The notes under the pieces were generated by a model, which saw only the letters and a list, made by a program, of their open reading frames with translations, did not search any database and had not been told where the DNA came from. A stretch of 64,000 bases of DNA from Anianabacter salinae. GTDB lineage: Bacteria; Pseudomonadota; Alphaproteobacteria; Rhodobacterales; Rhodobacteraceae. Shown piece by piece: positions 34,334 to 42,804 of the stretch. Location of the stretch: the NCBI RefSeq assembly GCF_019061145.1, contig NZ_JAHQZS010000003.1, positions 310,001 through 374,000 of the forward strand, written 5' to 3'. A program made the translations under genes and the position numbers. Positions within the stretch are counted from its first letter, which is position 1; each line of letters begins with the position of its first letter.

Positions 34334-36159
34334 CCCTCCATCGCCTCCAGCTCGTCGATCATGCCCGAGATCATCGACAGGCCCTTGTCCCAGAACTTCG
34401 GGTCCGACGCGTCCAGACCGAAGGGCGCCAGAAGCTCTTTGTGGTGCTTCGATCCGCCCGCTTTCAGCATGTCGAAATACTTGTCCTGGAAATCCGCGCC
34501 GCCCTCTTCGTAGACCGCATAAAGCGCGTTCACGAGGCCGTCGCCGAAGGCATAGGCGTAGACGTAGAACGGCGAGTGGACGAAGTGCGGGATGTAGGCC
34601 CAGAAGGTTTCATACCCGTCCATGTACTCGAACGCCGGGCCGAGGCTTTGGGCCTGAACGCTCATCCACAGGGCGTTGATGTCGTCGGGGGTCAACTCAC
34701 CCTTCTGGCGTTCGGCGTGCAGCTTGCACTCGAAATCGTAGAACGCGATCTGGCGCACGACCGTGTTTATCATGTCCTCGACCTTGCCCGCCAGAAGCAC
34801 CTTCCTCTCGGCGTCGTCCTTGGCGTTCTCCAGCAGCTTGCGGAAGGTCAGCATCTCGCCGAACACGCTTGCCGTTTCGGCCAGCGTGAGGGGCGTGGAC
34901 GACAACAACTCGCCCTGACCGGCGGCCAGCACCTGGTGCACGCCGTGGCCAAGCTCATGCGCCAGCGTCATCACGTCGCGCGGTTTGCCCAGGTAGTTGA
35001 GCATCACATACGGGTGCACCTCGGTCACGGTCGGGTGCGCGAAGGCACCGGGGGCCTTGCCGGGCTTTACGCCTGCGTCGATCCAGCCCTTGTCGAAGAA
35101 CGGCGCGGCCAGATCGGCCATCTTGGGGTCAAAGCCCGCATAGGCGTCCATCACCATGCCGCGCGCGGTGTCCCAATCGACCGTCTTGGGCGCGTCCATC
35201 GGCAGGGGCGCGTTGCGGTCCCAGACCTGCAGCACATCCAGCCCCAGCCACTTGCGTTTCAGTTCATAGTAGCGGTGCGACAGCTTGGGGTAGGCGGCGA
35301 CAACGGCGTTGCGCAGCGCCTCGACCACCTCGGGCTCGACGTGGTTGGCAAGGTGGCGGCCGGTCTGCGGCGTCGGCATTCCGCGCCAGCGGTCCTCGAT
35401 GTCCTTTTCCTTGGCCAGCGTGTTGTGCACCCGCGAAAACAGCGGCAGCCGTGACCGGAACACCCGCGCCAGCTCGTGCGCCGCCGCCTCGCGCTTGGCG
35501 CGGTCGTGGTCGGTCAGGTAGTTCAGCGTGCCCTCGATCCCGTGGGTCTCGCCGTCCACCTCGAATTCCAGCCCGGCCATCGTCTCGTCGAACAGTTTGT
35601 TCCAAGCTGATGCGCCGACGACCGACTGGTCATGCAGGAACTTTTCCAGCTCGTCCGACAGCTGATAGGGCCGCATCGACCGCATCCGGTCGAACACCGG
35701 CTTGTAGCGCGCCAGATCGCCGGTGCCGAACAGCGCCTCGTAGGCGTCATCGGGGATGCGGTTGAATTCGAGCGAGAAGAATACCAGCGCCGTGGTGTAG
35801 GTCGTGATCTTGTCCTGGCAGTCCGACATGAACTTGGCGCGGCCGGAATCAGTGGTGTTCTGGTAGTAGCGCAGCCCGGCGAAGGACATGATCCGCCCGG
35901 CGATGACGTCGATCTTCTCGTAGCGCTTGATGCAGGTCAGCATCGCGGCGGCGTCGAGGTCTGCCAGCTTGCCCGCGTAATCGGCGGCGAATTTCGCGCA
36001 CTCGGCTTCCAGCCAGTCCATGTCGCGCTTCAGCTCGGGCGCGTCCTCGGCGGGGTAGAGATCGCTGAGATCCCAATCGGGAAGCGGCCCAAGATCCTTG
36101 CCGCCACCGGCGCTGGCCCCGGAGTTCGCATCGAGGACGGGGGTCGGAAAATCGCGCAT
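34330..36159 (-). CDS. pepF: Oligoendopeptidase F (M3B metallopeptidase)
   Basis: 609 aa. The zinc site is HELGH (about residue 396) with a downstream Glu in TPLTLAETASVFGEM, as in thimet/oligopeptidase F enzymes. Cytoplasmic degradation of oligopeptides. Usual length for the family. A possible promoter, TTGTGA-17-CTATGT, reads leftward across about 36226-36194. The left end of the Mu-like element lies immediately upstream, about 75 bp from the start codon. Confidence 0.94.
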   Translation of the reverse strand: MRDFPTPVLDANSGASAGGGKDLGPLPDWDLSDLYPAEDAPELKRDMDWLEAECAKFAADYAGKLADLDAAAMLTCIKRYEKIDVIAGRIMSFAGLRYYQNTTDSGRAKFMSDCQDKITTYTTALVFFSLEFNRIPDDAYEALFGTGDLARYKPVFDRMRSMRPYQLSDELEKFLHDQSVVGASAWNKLFDETMAGLEFEVDGETHGIEGTLNYLTDHDRAKREAAAHELARVFRSRLPLFSRVHNTLAKEKDIEDRWRGMPTPQTGRHLANHVEPEVVEALRNAVVAAYPKLSHRYYELKRKWLGLDVLQVWDRNAPLPMDAPKTVDWDTARGMVMDAYAGFDPKMADLAAPFFDKGWIDAGVKPGKAPGAFAHPTVTEVHPYVMLNYLGKPRDVMTLAHELGHGVHQVLAAGQGELLSSTPLTLAETASVFGEMLTFRKLLENAKDDAERKVLLAGKVEDMINTVVRQIAFYDFECKLHAERQKGELTPDDINALWMSVQAQSLGPAFEYMDGYETFWAYIPHFVHSPFYVYAYAFGDGLVNALYAVYEEGGADFQDKYFDMLKAGGSKHHKELLAPFGLDASDPKFWDKGLSMISGMIDELEAMEG

Positions 36160-36250
36160 GTCTCACCTGTCTTGGTCCGTTGTTGACACAAGACATAGGG
36201 TGACAGGGGGGTGCTTCACAAGGCGTTGGGCCCTTTGACGCGCGACTTAT

Positions 36251-36264
36251 CGTTTGATACCGGA
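36251..36264 (+). repeat. Left end site L1 (inverted terminal repeat core)
   Basis: CGTTTGATACCGGA, the perfect inverse of 44265-44278. Outside the core, ACTTAT before it compares with ACTAAG beside the right copy, extending the similarity to about 20 bp. Likely a transposase-binding site. Confidence 0.75.
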
Positions 36265-36284
36265 CGCGGCGCGATTTTACCTAT

Positions 36285-36296
36285 GGTTTGATACCG
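36285..36296 (+). repeat. Left end site L2
   Basis: GGTTTGATACCG, a direct copy of L1 at 34-bp spacing; both are followed by an ACGCGGC block. Multiple transposase-binding sites at the left end are a Mu feature. Confidence 0.65.
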
Positions 36297-36471
36297 TGCA
36301 CGCGGCAAATTTCGGCTAAGGCTTTGTAATTTATTGGAAAGTTTCGATGGCGGGAAGTTCCGCAATCGACAGACCTTCAACGGCGCGCGCAAGTTCCTGA
36401 TTTCTCTACATTATCTGCTTTCGCGTGCGCGGTGGTTGCGGATTGCGGCCTGTTTTGCGGCCACTATCCGA

Positions 36472-37023
36472 TCAATCCGTGTCGTCGTCGGCGATGCCTG
36501 ACGCTTCTCCAAGGCGCTCCATCATGGATTGGAGCGACTTTACTGTAATGCCTCTTTCAAAGCCCCTTGCTTCACTTGCAATTGCATTTATTGCTATATA
36601 ATCGTCCGGAAATGTTAAATTATCAAGAAGCGACCTCTCGAATTTTTTCTCTTGAAGTGCTTTAAGTATCTCTTTCGCAATATTTTTGATAATTTCGCCT
36701 TCACATGCGCGCAGGCATCTAATTACTGCCTTTTCATCGTTGGTAAGGTCATTCATGCCATTGATTGCGCTCTTTGCGCCTAGTATCAGCGCAAGCTCTT
36801 CAAAAGAGTCAGTCTGTCCCGCTGAAATTGCCGACGGCGCTACGCCAAGAGCACTTGCCATCTTCATGACCACGAAACGGCTCGGGACAGTGCGCCCTGT
36901 CTCATAGTTCGCAAGCGCCGAACGAGTGACCCCTACAAGTTCAGCAAAATCGGCCTGCGTTCGGTTCCCTCGAAGCGCGCGTATGCGCCTGCCCATTAAC
37001 TTAGCATCTTCTTCTTGTGTCAT
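36472..37023 (-). CDS. Phage repressor, HTH XRE family
   Basis: 183 aa. N-terminal Cro/CI-type helix-turn-helix (RTQADFAELVGVTRSALANYETGRTVPS, residues 21-48) and a C-terminal helical domain without LexA-like protease residues. Divergent from the Ner-like gene, as the repressor is in Mu. Codon use is clearly more AT-rich than in the neighbours, suggesting recent acquisition. The start at 37023 (MTQEEDAK) lacks a clear Shine-Dalgarno; MGRRIRALRG ten codons later is an alternative. Confidence 0.8.
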   Translation of the reverse strand: MTQEEDAKLMGRRIRALRGNRTQADFAELVGVTRSALANYETGRTVPSRFVVMKMASALGVAPSAISAGQTDSFEELALILGAKSAINGMNDLTNDEKAVIRCLRACEGEIIKNIAKEILKALQEKKFERSLLDNLTFPDDYIAINAIASEARGFERGITVKSLQSMMERLGEASGIADDDTD

Positions 37024-37076
37024 TTGTGTATCGCGTGTAATGTGTGCATAACGTGTCGCTTGTGTAGCGTAGCACA
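37024..37076. promoter_or_regulatory. Divergent operator region with iterated GTGT motifs
   Basis: GTGT occurs at 37026, 37035, 37042, 37053 and 37062 within the gap between repressor and ner. The pairs 37026/37035 and 37053/37062 repeat at 27-bp spacing in contexts such as TTGTGTATCG and TTGTGTAGCG. This is the expected place of the operators that set the lysogenic/transposition switch. Confidence 0.5.
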
Positions 37077-37088
37077 GGGAGTTCAGTT

Positions 37089-37277
37089 GTGCCAACGAAG
37101 CTTGACATTGCTCGTGATGAGCTGCGCCGCAAAGGGCTTACCATTAAGGAATGGGCTAAGCGGAACGGGTATCCGGAACGGTCTGTTCGCGCGGTCCTTT
37201 CGGGTCACAACAAGGGGTATTACGGGCAGGCGCACAAAATTGCCGTGGATCTTGGTCTCAAGGAAGCTGCCCAGTGA
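37089..37277 (+). CDS. Ner/Nlp-like DNA-binding protein
   Basis: 62-aa basic helix-turn-helix protein (KLDIARDELRRKGLTIKEWAKRNGYPERSVRAVLSG). It resembles the small early regulators (Ner/Nlp type) encoded first in the early operon of Mu-like phages, which dampen early and repressor transcription. GTG start at 37089 with CAGGGAG upstream. Its stop overlaps the transposase start by 4 bp (GTGA). Confidence 0.75.
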   Translation: MPTKLDIARDELRRKGLTIKEWAKRNGYPERSVRAVLSGHNKGYYGQAHKIAVDLGLKEAAQ

Positions 37278-39247
37278 AGCTTCTTTCGGTGACCGCATTC
37301 GCACATGCTACGTCCGTTCCTGAAAGAACGGTTAGACGAGCCTTTTCGAATGCCGCTCAAGGCAAGCTGTGGCACGGCGAACCCCTGCCCGTTGTGCCGC
37401 TTGAAGGCCAGCGGGGCGGAGCGGCAGGTTGCGCCTATGCGGTTGATCTGTCTCAGTTGTCGCCTGGACTGCTGACCAAGCATCCGCCTTTGCAGGCGCT
37501 GCGGGACGACGCTGCCGCGACCGCGCCGGTCGCGGGTCGGTCAAGCGTGGAACCGTGGCGCGTCAAGGAACAACAGCGGCGTCTGAACATCATCCGCCCG
37601 GCCCTGGGCACGTCGAAAGGGTCGCGTGCCCGTGGGGAAACGCTCCGGAAGCTTGAAGCGGCGCACAGGGTGGACTTCAAGACGCTGCAACGCTGGGTCT
37701 TGGAGTATGACAGCAAGGGTCTTCCAGGTCTGTTGCCCAAGCCCAACGGCAACCCTGGAAAGCGCCGGGTGCAGGTTACGCGGGCATGGGATGCCGGGAT
37801 CGATCTTGATGAGGCGGCACGTGCGGCGGTGGCCGCGCGGCTCGAAACCTACGCCAAGAGCCTGATCGCGAAGGCCGTGTCCATGTCGAAGGTCGGCGGG
37901 CTCGCATCGCGCGAACTGGTAGACCTGTGCCGGGAAGCGGGATCACAGATCGGGCCGCGAAAGCTGGAAACGATATGCCGCCTCAATACGAGATTTGTGC
38001 TGCGGTTCAAGGACAAGCGCCGGGTAGCGCGTCATGACTTGGACAACAAGAACCACTTCGACAAGGACTTGCCGCGCACGTCGCGCGGGCGGTGCGCGTG
38101 GCCCATGGAAGTGGTCTATGGTGACGTGCACCCCATCGACATCTATATGCGCGCGCCCGAAGGGAACGGACAACTGCGTCTGCGGCTGATCGCATGGATG
38201 GATGACTGCACGCATCACATGTGGGTAACGGTCGCGGTGCTGGGCAAGGGCAACGGCATCCGCGCAACCGATGTGGCCGATGCGCTCTACAACATGGTGT
38301 GCAACCCAGCAGCGGGTGTGCCGCGCACTCTCTATTTGGACAACGGGTCGGAATATGGCTCCGTCGCCACTGCGATGCTCGAAATACCAGATGCGGTGGA
38401 TGTGCTTCACCAGCATGATGGATGCGTTAAGGCGACACCCTATAACGGACCTGCCAAGGGGTTGATCGAAGGCGCATTTTCCAAGCTGGAGCAGGGCTAT
38501 TTCAAGCACCTGCCAGGGTGGATCGGCGGCGACCGGACGAACAAGAAAACCCATGCTGTTGGCAAGCCTGTAAAGGGCTTTTCAGGCACCGTTGAAGACC
38601 TTGTTCAAGCTGTCATCGACATGGTCGCCGCCTATAATGATACACCGCAAGACGGGCGGCTTCGGGGCAAGTCGCCAAGGCAGGCCATGCAGGATGCCAT
38701 CGACGCCGGGTTCGAGGCAGTCACGATGGACGATGACGCGTTCGACTTCGCCTTCAGCAAGCGAGATGACCGGCAGATCATTCAAGGCCGGTTCCGGTTC
38801 AAGGGCACGTTCTATCAGAACGACGAAACCGCAAAGATGGGTGCGGGGGATCGTATCGATATCCGCATCCCACTGCGCAGCGGCGCTAACCAGGTCTTCG
38901 TGGTGCACAACGGCGCGTTCAAGGGCGCTGCCAGGGCTGACACCCAGTATCACCCGCTTGACCGCGACGGCGCCGTTGAAGGCAACCGCCGCCGAAAGCT
39001 TCAAGCTCAAGCAATCCGGGAACTTAAGGCCGATATCGATCCCTCGATCGACCCGGCAACGGAGATCCTGAAGCGCGTCGATCGCACGCCGCTCGTGGCC
39101 GGGCCTGGGACCATAGTTCGGCTTTCGGAACAGACCGCGACGGACAGCACTGGGGACGATGACGCGGCCAAGCGCGCGTTCCTGGAAGACCTTCTTCGCC
39201 AAGCCAATGGCGATGGCGAAGCAAGCCGAATGACCGGTGGGAAATGA
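37274..39247 (+). CDS. Mu-like transposase A (DDE family)
   Basis: 657 aa. N-terminal helix-turn-helix region (TSVPERTVRRAFSNAAQGKLW, similar to the Mu-type DNA-binding domain), second HTH (FKTLQRWVLEYDSKGLPGLLP), integrase catalytic core with Asp284 (VVYGDVHPID), Asp356 (LYLDNGSEYG) and Glu399 (GLIEGAFSKLE), and a C-terminal beta-barrel plus a tail that would contact ATPase B. The catalytic triad is complete and the frame intact, so transposition activity is plausible. GTG start coupled to the Ner-like gene. Confidence 0.93.
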   Translation: MKLLSVTAFAHATSVPERTVRRAFSNAAQGKLWHGEPLPVVPLEGQRGGAAGCAYAVDLSQLSPGLLTKHPPLQALRDDAAATAPVAGRSSVEPWRVKEQQRRLNIIRPALGTSKGSRARGETLRKLEAAHRVDFKTLQRWVLEYDSKGLPGLLPKPNGNPGKRRVQVTRAWDAGIDLDEAARAAVAARLETYAKSLIAKAVSMSKVGGLASRELVDLCREAGSQIGPRKLETICRLNTRFVLRFKDKRRVARHDLDNKNHFDKDLPRTSRGRCAWPMEVVYGDVHPIDIYMRAPEGNGQLRLRLIAWMDDCTHHMWVTVAVLGKGNGIRATDVADALYNMVCNPAAGVPRTLYLDNGSEYGSVATAMLEIPDAVDVLHQHDGCVKATPYNGPAKGLIEGAFSKLEQGYFKHLPGWIGGDRTNKKTHAVGKPVKGFSGTVEDLVQAVIDMVAAYNDTPQDGRLRGKSPRQAMQDAIDAGFEAVTMDDDAFDFAFSKRDDRQIIQGRFRFKGTFYQNDETAKMGAGDRIDIRIPLRSGANQVFVVHNGAFKGAARADTQYHPLDRDGAVEGNRRRKLQAQAIRELKADIDPSIDPATEILKRVDRTPLVAGPGTIVRLSEQTATDSTGDDDAAKRAFLEDLLRQANGDGEASRMTGGK

Positions 39248-39302
39248 TTTGGCGTCGAACCCCACCGGCCATTCAAAACGCAACCCTGTCAGAGGATTAC
39301 AA

Positions 39303-40088
39303 ATGACAGAGCTACCAGAGATTCCTACCATCGACACCGCCGTGTGCGCAACGATGCGCTTGGTCATCGGCGACGTGCTCGACGGCGCGGGCCTTGCCGT
39401 CATGCGCGGGCCCGTCGGTATCGGCAAGAGCTTTGCCTTGCGCAAGGTCATTGACGAGTTCGCAGCGGACGGCGCGAAGGTCACACACCTTGCCGCCACG
39501 GGTGCGGTGCAGGGCAAGATTGCCGAGTTCCTGCGGGCGCTCCACGGGCGCGAAGGTGTGTCCAGCGCCGAAGGGCTGGAACTTGCCTTTGACATGATCT
39601 GCGGCTTTCCCTTCCGGGATTATGGCCCACGGTCTGTCGTGATCGTTGACGAAGCGCAGGACCTCGCCGCGCCCATCATCGCCCAGCTTCGCGGCCTTTG
39701 GGATCGCGGCGAACTTGCCCGGCTTGGCGACCCCTGGTGCCCTGCCTTCGGGCTTGTCATGGTCGGGAACGACCAGTTCCTGAGCAACGGCACCCGGCAG
39801 GACCGGGTTAACCTGAAACCATTGTGGGACAGGATCACCCACAACATCCGGTTGCCGCGCCCCAGCAAGGACGAGCACGAGGCGTTCGCCCATGCGGTGT
39901 TCCCCGGCGAAGGCGAAAACGCGAACAAGATGCGCGCTATGGTTCAGGCATTCGGTGAAGATCACGGGAGCTTGCGCGCGGCGCACAAGGCCGCACGGCA
40001 GGCATTCATTCGCGCCAGCCAGAAGGGGCAGGACGTGAACGCGGATCACTTGGCATTCTCAATCCGCATGATGGGAGGCAGAGAATGA
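39303..40088 (+). CDS. Mu-like target-selection ATPase B
   Basis: 261 aa AAA+ ATPase. Walker A GPVGIGKS (residues 36-43), Walker B VVIVDEAQD (about 112-120), and a sensor segment VMVGNDQFLSN. MuB binds target DNA and delivers it to the transpososome; it also gives target immunity. The ATG at 39303 follows AGAGGAT; the open frame from 39237 overlaps the transposase end but is less likely to be used. The stop overlaps the next start (ATGA). Confidence 0.9.
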   Translation: MTELPEIPTIDTAVCATMRLVIGDVLDGAGLAVMRGPVGIGKSFALRKVIDEFAADGAKVTHLAATGAVQGKIAEFLRALHGREGVSSAEGLELAFDMICGFPFRDYGPRSVVIVDEAQDLAAPIIAQLRGLWDRGELARLGDPWCPAFGLVMVGNDQFLSNGTRQDRVNLKPLWDRITHNIRLPRPSKDEHEAFAHAVFPGEGENANKMRAMVQAFGEDHGSLRAAHKAARQAFIRASQKGQDVNADHLAFSIRMMGGRE

Positions 40089-40399
40089 CTGTCACGTTAG
40101 GACTTCGGCTGGACCTTGAAGCCAGCGAGATCGAGGGACGGGTCGCTCTTTTTGCGCTGGGGCAGCCGGGCGCGCGCGCCCGGCTGATTGCCCATGGCGA
40201 AGGGCTCCAAGCTTATCTGGCAGCGCAGTTGCGGTTTCTGCAGCAGATGAAGGAGCGTGATCCCTCCGGCGCTGCCGCAGCCGAGCTTGAGCCACACCTC
40301 AAGGCGGCGACAAGGGCCGAAGATGAGGTGGCGCACATTCTCGCCTTCCTTACCCATCTCGAAGAAACCCCCCCGATGCAGACAGGAAAACTCCAATGA
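40085..40399 (+). CDS. Small early-operon protein, function unknown
   Basis: 104 aa, mainly helical, Ala/Glu/Leu-rich (HGEGLQAYLAAQLRFLQQMKERD ... ATRAEDEVAHILAFLTHLEE). ATGA overlap with gene B before it and with the next gene after it. Position corresponds to the semi-essential early region of Mu, where genes for host takeover or defence evasion lie. No family recognised. Confidence 0.6.
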   Translation: MTVTLGLRLDLEASEIEGRVALFALGQPGARARLIAHGEGLQAYLAAQLRFLQQMKERDPSGAAAAELEPHLKAATRAEDEVAHILAFLTHLEETPPMQTGKLQ

Positions 40400-40683
40400 G
40401 CTCCGCGCGTGTTGAAAAGGAGAGCGCCGTGCCGCCCGGCTTCGTATCCATTGCCAAGGAAGAGGCGATAGAGATTCAGGATGCCATTGAAGAGACGCTG
40501 TATCTGCTCAGCCATGCTGAAAGCGTGATGGGCTCGCTTGCGGAACTGGTGCCCGACAACACCGACATCGGGCCATTCCTCGCGCTCCTGGAACGAGGCT
40601 TCAAGAACGCCTTGGACGTGGAAGGCAGGCGCCTCGATGCTTTCGTCGTGACACTCAGGGAGGCGATCCATCATGCCCCTTAG
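40396..40683 (+). CDS. Small early-operon protein, function unknown
   Basis: 95 aa, acidic and helical (EEAIEIQDAIEETLYLLSHAESVMGSLAEL ... LERGFKNALDVEGRRLDAFVVTLREAI). The pattern is that of small helical-bundle proteins found in phage early operons. It overlaps its neighbours on both sides, so it belongs to the same translationally coupled operon. No family recognised. Confidence 0.6.
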   Translation: MSSARVEKESAVPPGFVSIAKEEAIEIQDAIEETLYLLSHAESVMGSLAELVPDNTDIGPFLALLERGFKNALDVEGRRLDAFVVTLREAIHHAP

Positions 40684-41083
40684 CCGAAACCAGATAGCCC
40701 TGTTGCATGTGGCAAAGAACAAGCTCGGCTTGAATGACGCGATGTATCGCGCCGCGCTTGTCCATATCGCCGGGGTGACGAGCTCGACCGAACTTGACCG
40801 GGACGGCTTGAATGCGCTGATGGGGTTCTTCGAATATCTCGGTTTCGAGCCGCTCACCCGGCGTGGTGCGGACTACGGCGACCGGCCGGGCATGGCGAGC
40901 TTCGCGCAACTCGAACTGATCCGGGCGCTCTGGCACGAATACACACGCGGCAAGGCCGGAGACGAAGAGCTCAACAAATGGCTCCTGCGCTCATGGAAGG
41001 TTTCAAGCCTGCGCTTCCTGCGGAAGGGAGATGCCCAGAAGGCAATCACCGCCTTGAAGGCGATGAAGCGCCGCGCTGCCTGA
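40673..41083 (+). CDS. gemA: GemA family protein (Mu gp16-like regulator)
   Basis: 136 aa, GemA/gp16 family. Signatures: LSRNQIALLHVAKNKLGLNDAMYRAAL at the N-terminus and a C-terminal part with ASFAQLELIRALWHEYTR and FLRKGDAQKAITALKAMK. In Mu, GemA modulates host gene expression and DNA supercoiling. AGGGAGG precedes the ATG. It closes the early operon; a strong terminator follows. Confidence 0.9.
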   Translation: MPLSRNQIALLHVAKNKLGLNDAMYRAALVHIAGVTSSTELDRDGLNALMGFFEYLGFEPLTRRGADYGDRPGMASFAQLELIRALWHEYTRGKAGDEELNKWLLRSWKVSSLRFLRKGDAQKAITALKAMKRRAA

Positions 41084-41103
41084 CTGTGGCCCTGGAGAAA
41101 CTC

Positions 41104-41135
41104 AAAGGGCGGCGCTTGGATGCGCCGCCCTTTTT
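41104..41135 (+). terminator. Rho-independent terminator of the early operon
   Basis: 12-bp stem AAAGGGCGGCGC with a 6-nt loop (TTGGAT) and a TTTTT tract. The strongest terminator in the window. It separates the early genes from the Mor-like activator. Confidence 0.9.
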
Positions 41136-41458
41136 GTTCGACGTGCGCCCGGAGGGACGGGTGCCTCCCTCGACTGCACATGGTCGCAGGTACCCCGCAA
41201 GTGGTTCGGGCGCACGATGCTCAGATAGCGCCGGATGCAAGTCTTGGCAACGGGCTGACCCAGAACCCATGCGCAGAGCGCCGTTAAACACCCATTAAAG
41301 GGCCTTGCTTGGAATTCACGGGGGTGGCACCGTCGCGGTGCGGGTTCGCATCCAGCGCCGCGCTGTGCGGCGCACCACTCGGGCGGTCCCGATGCCGGAC
41401 CTCGCCTGGTAAACTTGCTAGGTCGGAAAGGTGTCAGGGTATCTGTAGCTCTGTCGTC
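41136..41458 (+). other. Leader region of the second operon of the Mu-like element
   Basis: 323 bp without a convincing gene. It must hold the promoter of the mor-capsid operon. TTGCTA (41415-41420) followed after 17-19 bp by GGTATCTG is a weak candidate. GTTAAACACCCATTAAAG (41282-41299) is an AT-rich block that could be an activator site. Confidence 0.4.
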
Positions 41459-41908
41459 ATGACCCTGGCGAATTTTGACAGCTCCGACTATCCGACATGC
41501 GCGCAGATGCGCGAGATGGGCTTGCCCGTCTCAGACGTGCTGTCGGAGCTGGAAAGCGCGCTTGGCCACGAAGACCTTATCGCCTTTCTTCAGGCGACGG
41601 GCGGGGCGGAGTTTCATGTCCCATCAAAGCCCCCGGCCAAGCCCCCTTCATCCCCCGAAGAGCGGGCGGGCGAATGTCTGCGCCAGACTATCGGATGGGG
41701 CAGCTATCAGGTTCCGCTTGGTCCCACCTCTGCGATGGCGCGCTCTTGCTTCGCGATCCTCAAGGGGCTTCGCCAGGGTCAGACCGTCTCTCAGATCGCC
41801 AAGTCGCAAGGACTGAACTCACGCACCGTGACAAGGCGCAAGGCAATTCTCTCGGAGCTCGGGCTCCTGGACACCTCGGCAGACACCTCAAAAGGACAGC
41901 CAAAATGA
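41459..41908 (+). CDS. Mor-like transcription activator
   Basis: 149 aa. The segment LGHEDLIAFLQATGGAEFHVPSK resembles the N-terminal dimerisation motif of Mor/C activators (x-GG-x-x-x-x-VP), and the C-terminus carries a helix-turn-helix (GQTVSQIAKSQGLNSRTVTRRKAI). An extra stretch of about 35 residues lies between the two compared with Mu Mor. In Mu, mor is the last early gene; here it follows a terminator and is coupled by ATGA to the capsid gene. Confidence 0.55.
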   Translation: MTLANFDSSDYPTCAQMREMGLPVSDVLSELESALGHEDLIAFLQATGGAEFHVPSKPPAKPPSSPEERAGECLRQTIGWGSYQVPLGPTSAMARSCFAILKGLRQGQTVSQIAKSQGLNSRTVTRRKAILSELGLLDTSADTSKGQPK

Positions 41909-42804
41909 TCATCAACGACGGCAACCTTGCCCACGCCTTCAATGGCTTCAGGAGCACCTTCAACGATGCCTTCGCGTCCGGCGCGGCGTACTGGGACAAG
42001 ATCGCGATGGTGGTTCCCAGCACCGCGCGCGACGAAGCCTATGGCTGGCTTGGGCAGTTCCCGAAGCTGCGCGAATGGGTCGGAGATCGCGTGGTTCGCG
42101 ACATCAAGGCTCATGGCTTCACGATCACCAACAAGAAGTTCGAAAGCACGCTCGGGATCAGTCGCGAAGACTTTGCCGACGACCGTTATGGCGTCTTCAA
42201 ACCGATGTTCGCCGAGATGGGCCACCAGGCGAAGGTTCATCCCGACGAGCTCCTGTTCGCACTCCTGAAGATCGGCGCAACGACGCTCTGCTTCGACGGT
42301 CAGTATTTCTTCGATACCGATCACCCTTCGGTTGACGAGGACGGGGATGCCGTCACGGTTTCGAACATCGACGATCCAGCGGGCACCGAGACGCCCTGGT
42401 ATCTTCTCGACACCTCCCGCCAGATCAAGCCGCTGATCTGGCAGAAGCGCGAGGACTACGAGTTCCAGTTCATCAATGCGCCGACCGACACGCACGTCTT
42501 CATGAAGGACGAATACCTGTATGGGGTCCGAGCGCGGGTGAACGCGGGCTATGGCCTCTGGCAGATGGCCTACATGGGAAAGAGTGGTCTGACCGAGGCG
42601 ACCTACGGAGCCGCACGGGCGGCGATGATGGGGTTCCGCGGCGACCAGGGCCGCCTTCTCGGCCTCCGTCCGAACATGCTGGTGGTTCCGCCGTCGCTCG
42701 AAGCCGATGCACGGCGCATCGTCCTTGCGGATCGCGGCGACCAGGGCGGGCCGAACGTCTGGCAGGGAACGGCCGAGATCATCGTCTCGCCGGACCTTGC
42801 ATGA
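41905..42804 (+). CDS. Major capsid protein (Mu gpT-like)
   Basis: 299 aa, full length for Mu-like gpT major head subunits. Recognisable segments: MIINDGNLAHAFNGFRSTFNDAF, FPKLREWVGDRVVRDIKAHGFTITNKKFE, FDTDHPSVDEDGD and LGLRPNMLVVPPSLEADARRIV. Overlaps the Mor-like gene by 4 bp before and the protease gene by 4 bp after. In Mu the protease gene precedes the capsid gene; here the order is reversed. Confidence 0.92.
   Translation: MIINDGNLAHAFNGFRSTFNDAFASGAAYWDKIAMVVPSTARDEAYGWLGQFPKLREWVGDRVVRDIKAHGFTITNKKFESTLGISREDFADDRYGVFKPMFAEMGHQAKVHPDELLFALLKIGATTLCFDGQYFFDTDHPSVDEDGDAVTVSNIDDPAGTETPWYLLDTSRQIKPLIWQKREDYEFQFINAPTDTHVFMKDEYLYGVRARVNAGYGLWQMAYMGKSGLTEATYGAARAAMMGFRGDQGRLLGLRPNMLVVPPSLEADARRIVLADRGDQGGPNVWQGTAEIIVSPDLA

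Larger units (their letters stand above)
36160..36471. other. Gap with pepF promoter region and left end of the Mu-like element
   Basis: 312 bp without a gene. The first 70 bp appear to be host sequence with the pepF promoter. From about 36236 the element begins with end sites L1 and L2, followed by AT-richer sequence and a GCGGCC repeat just downstream of the repressor stop that may serve as its terminator. Confidence 0.55.

Noticed and set aside
36181-36240. Exact target-site duplication of the Mu-like element
   Set aside because: Several TG/CA pairings were tried around 36212-36237 and 44293-44318; none gave matching 5-bp flanks at equal distance from the repeat cores.
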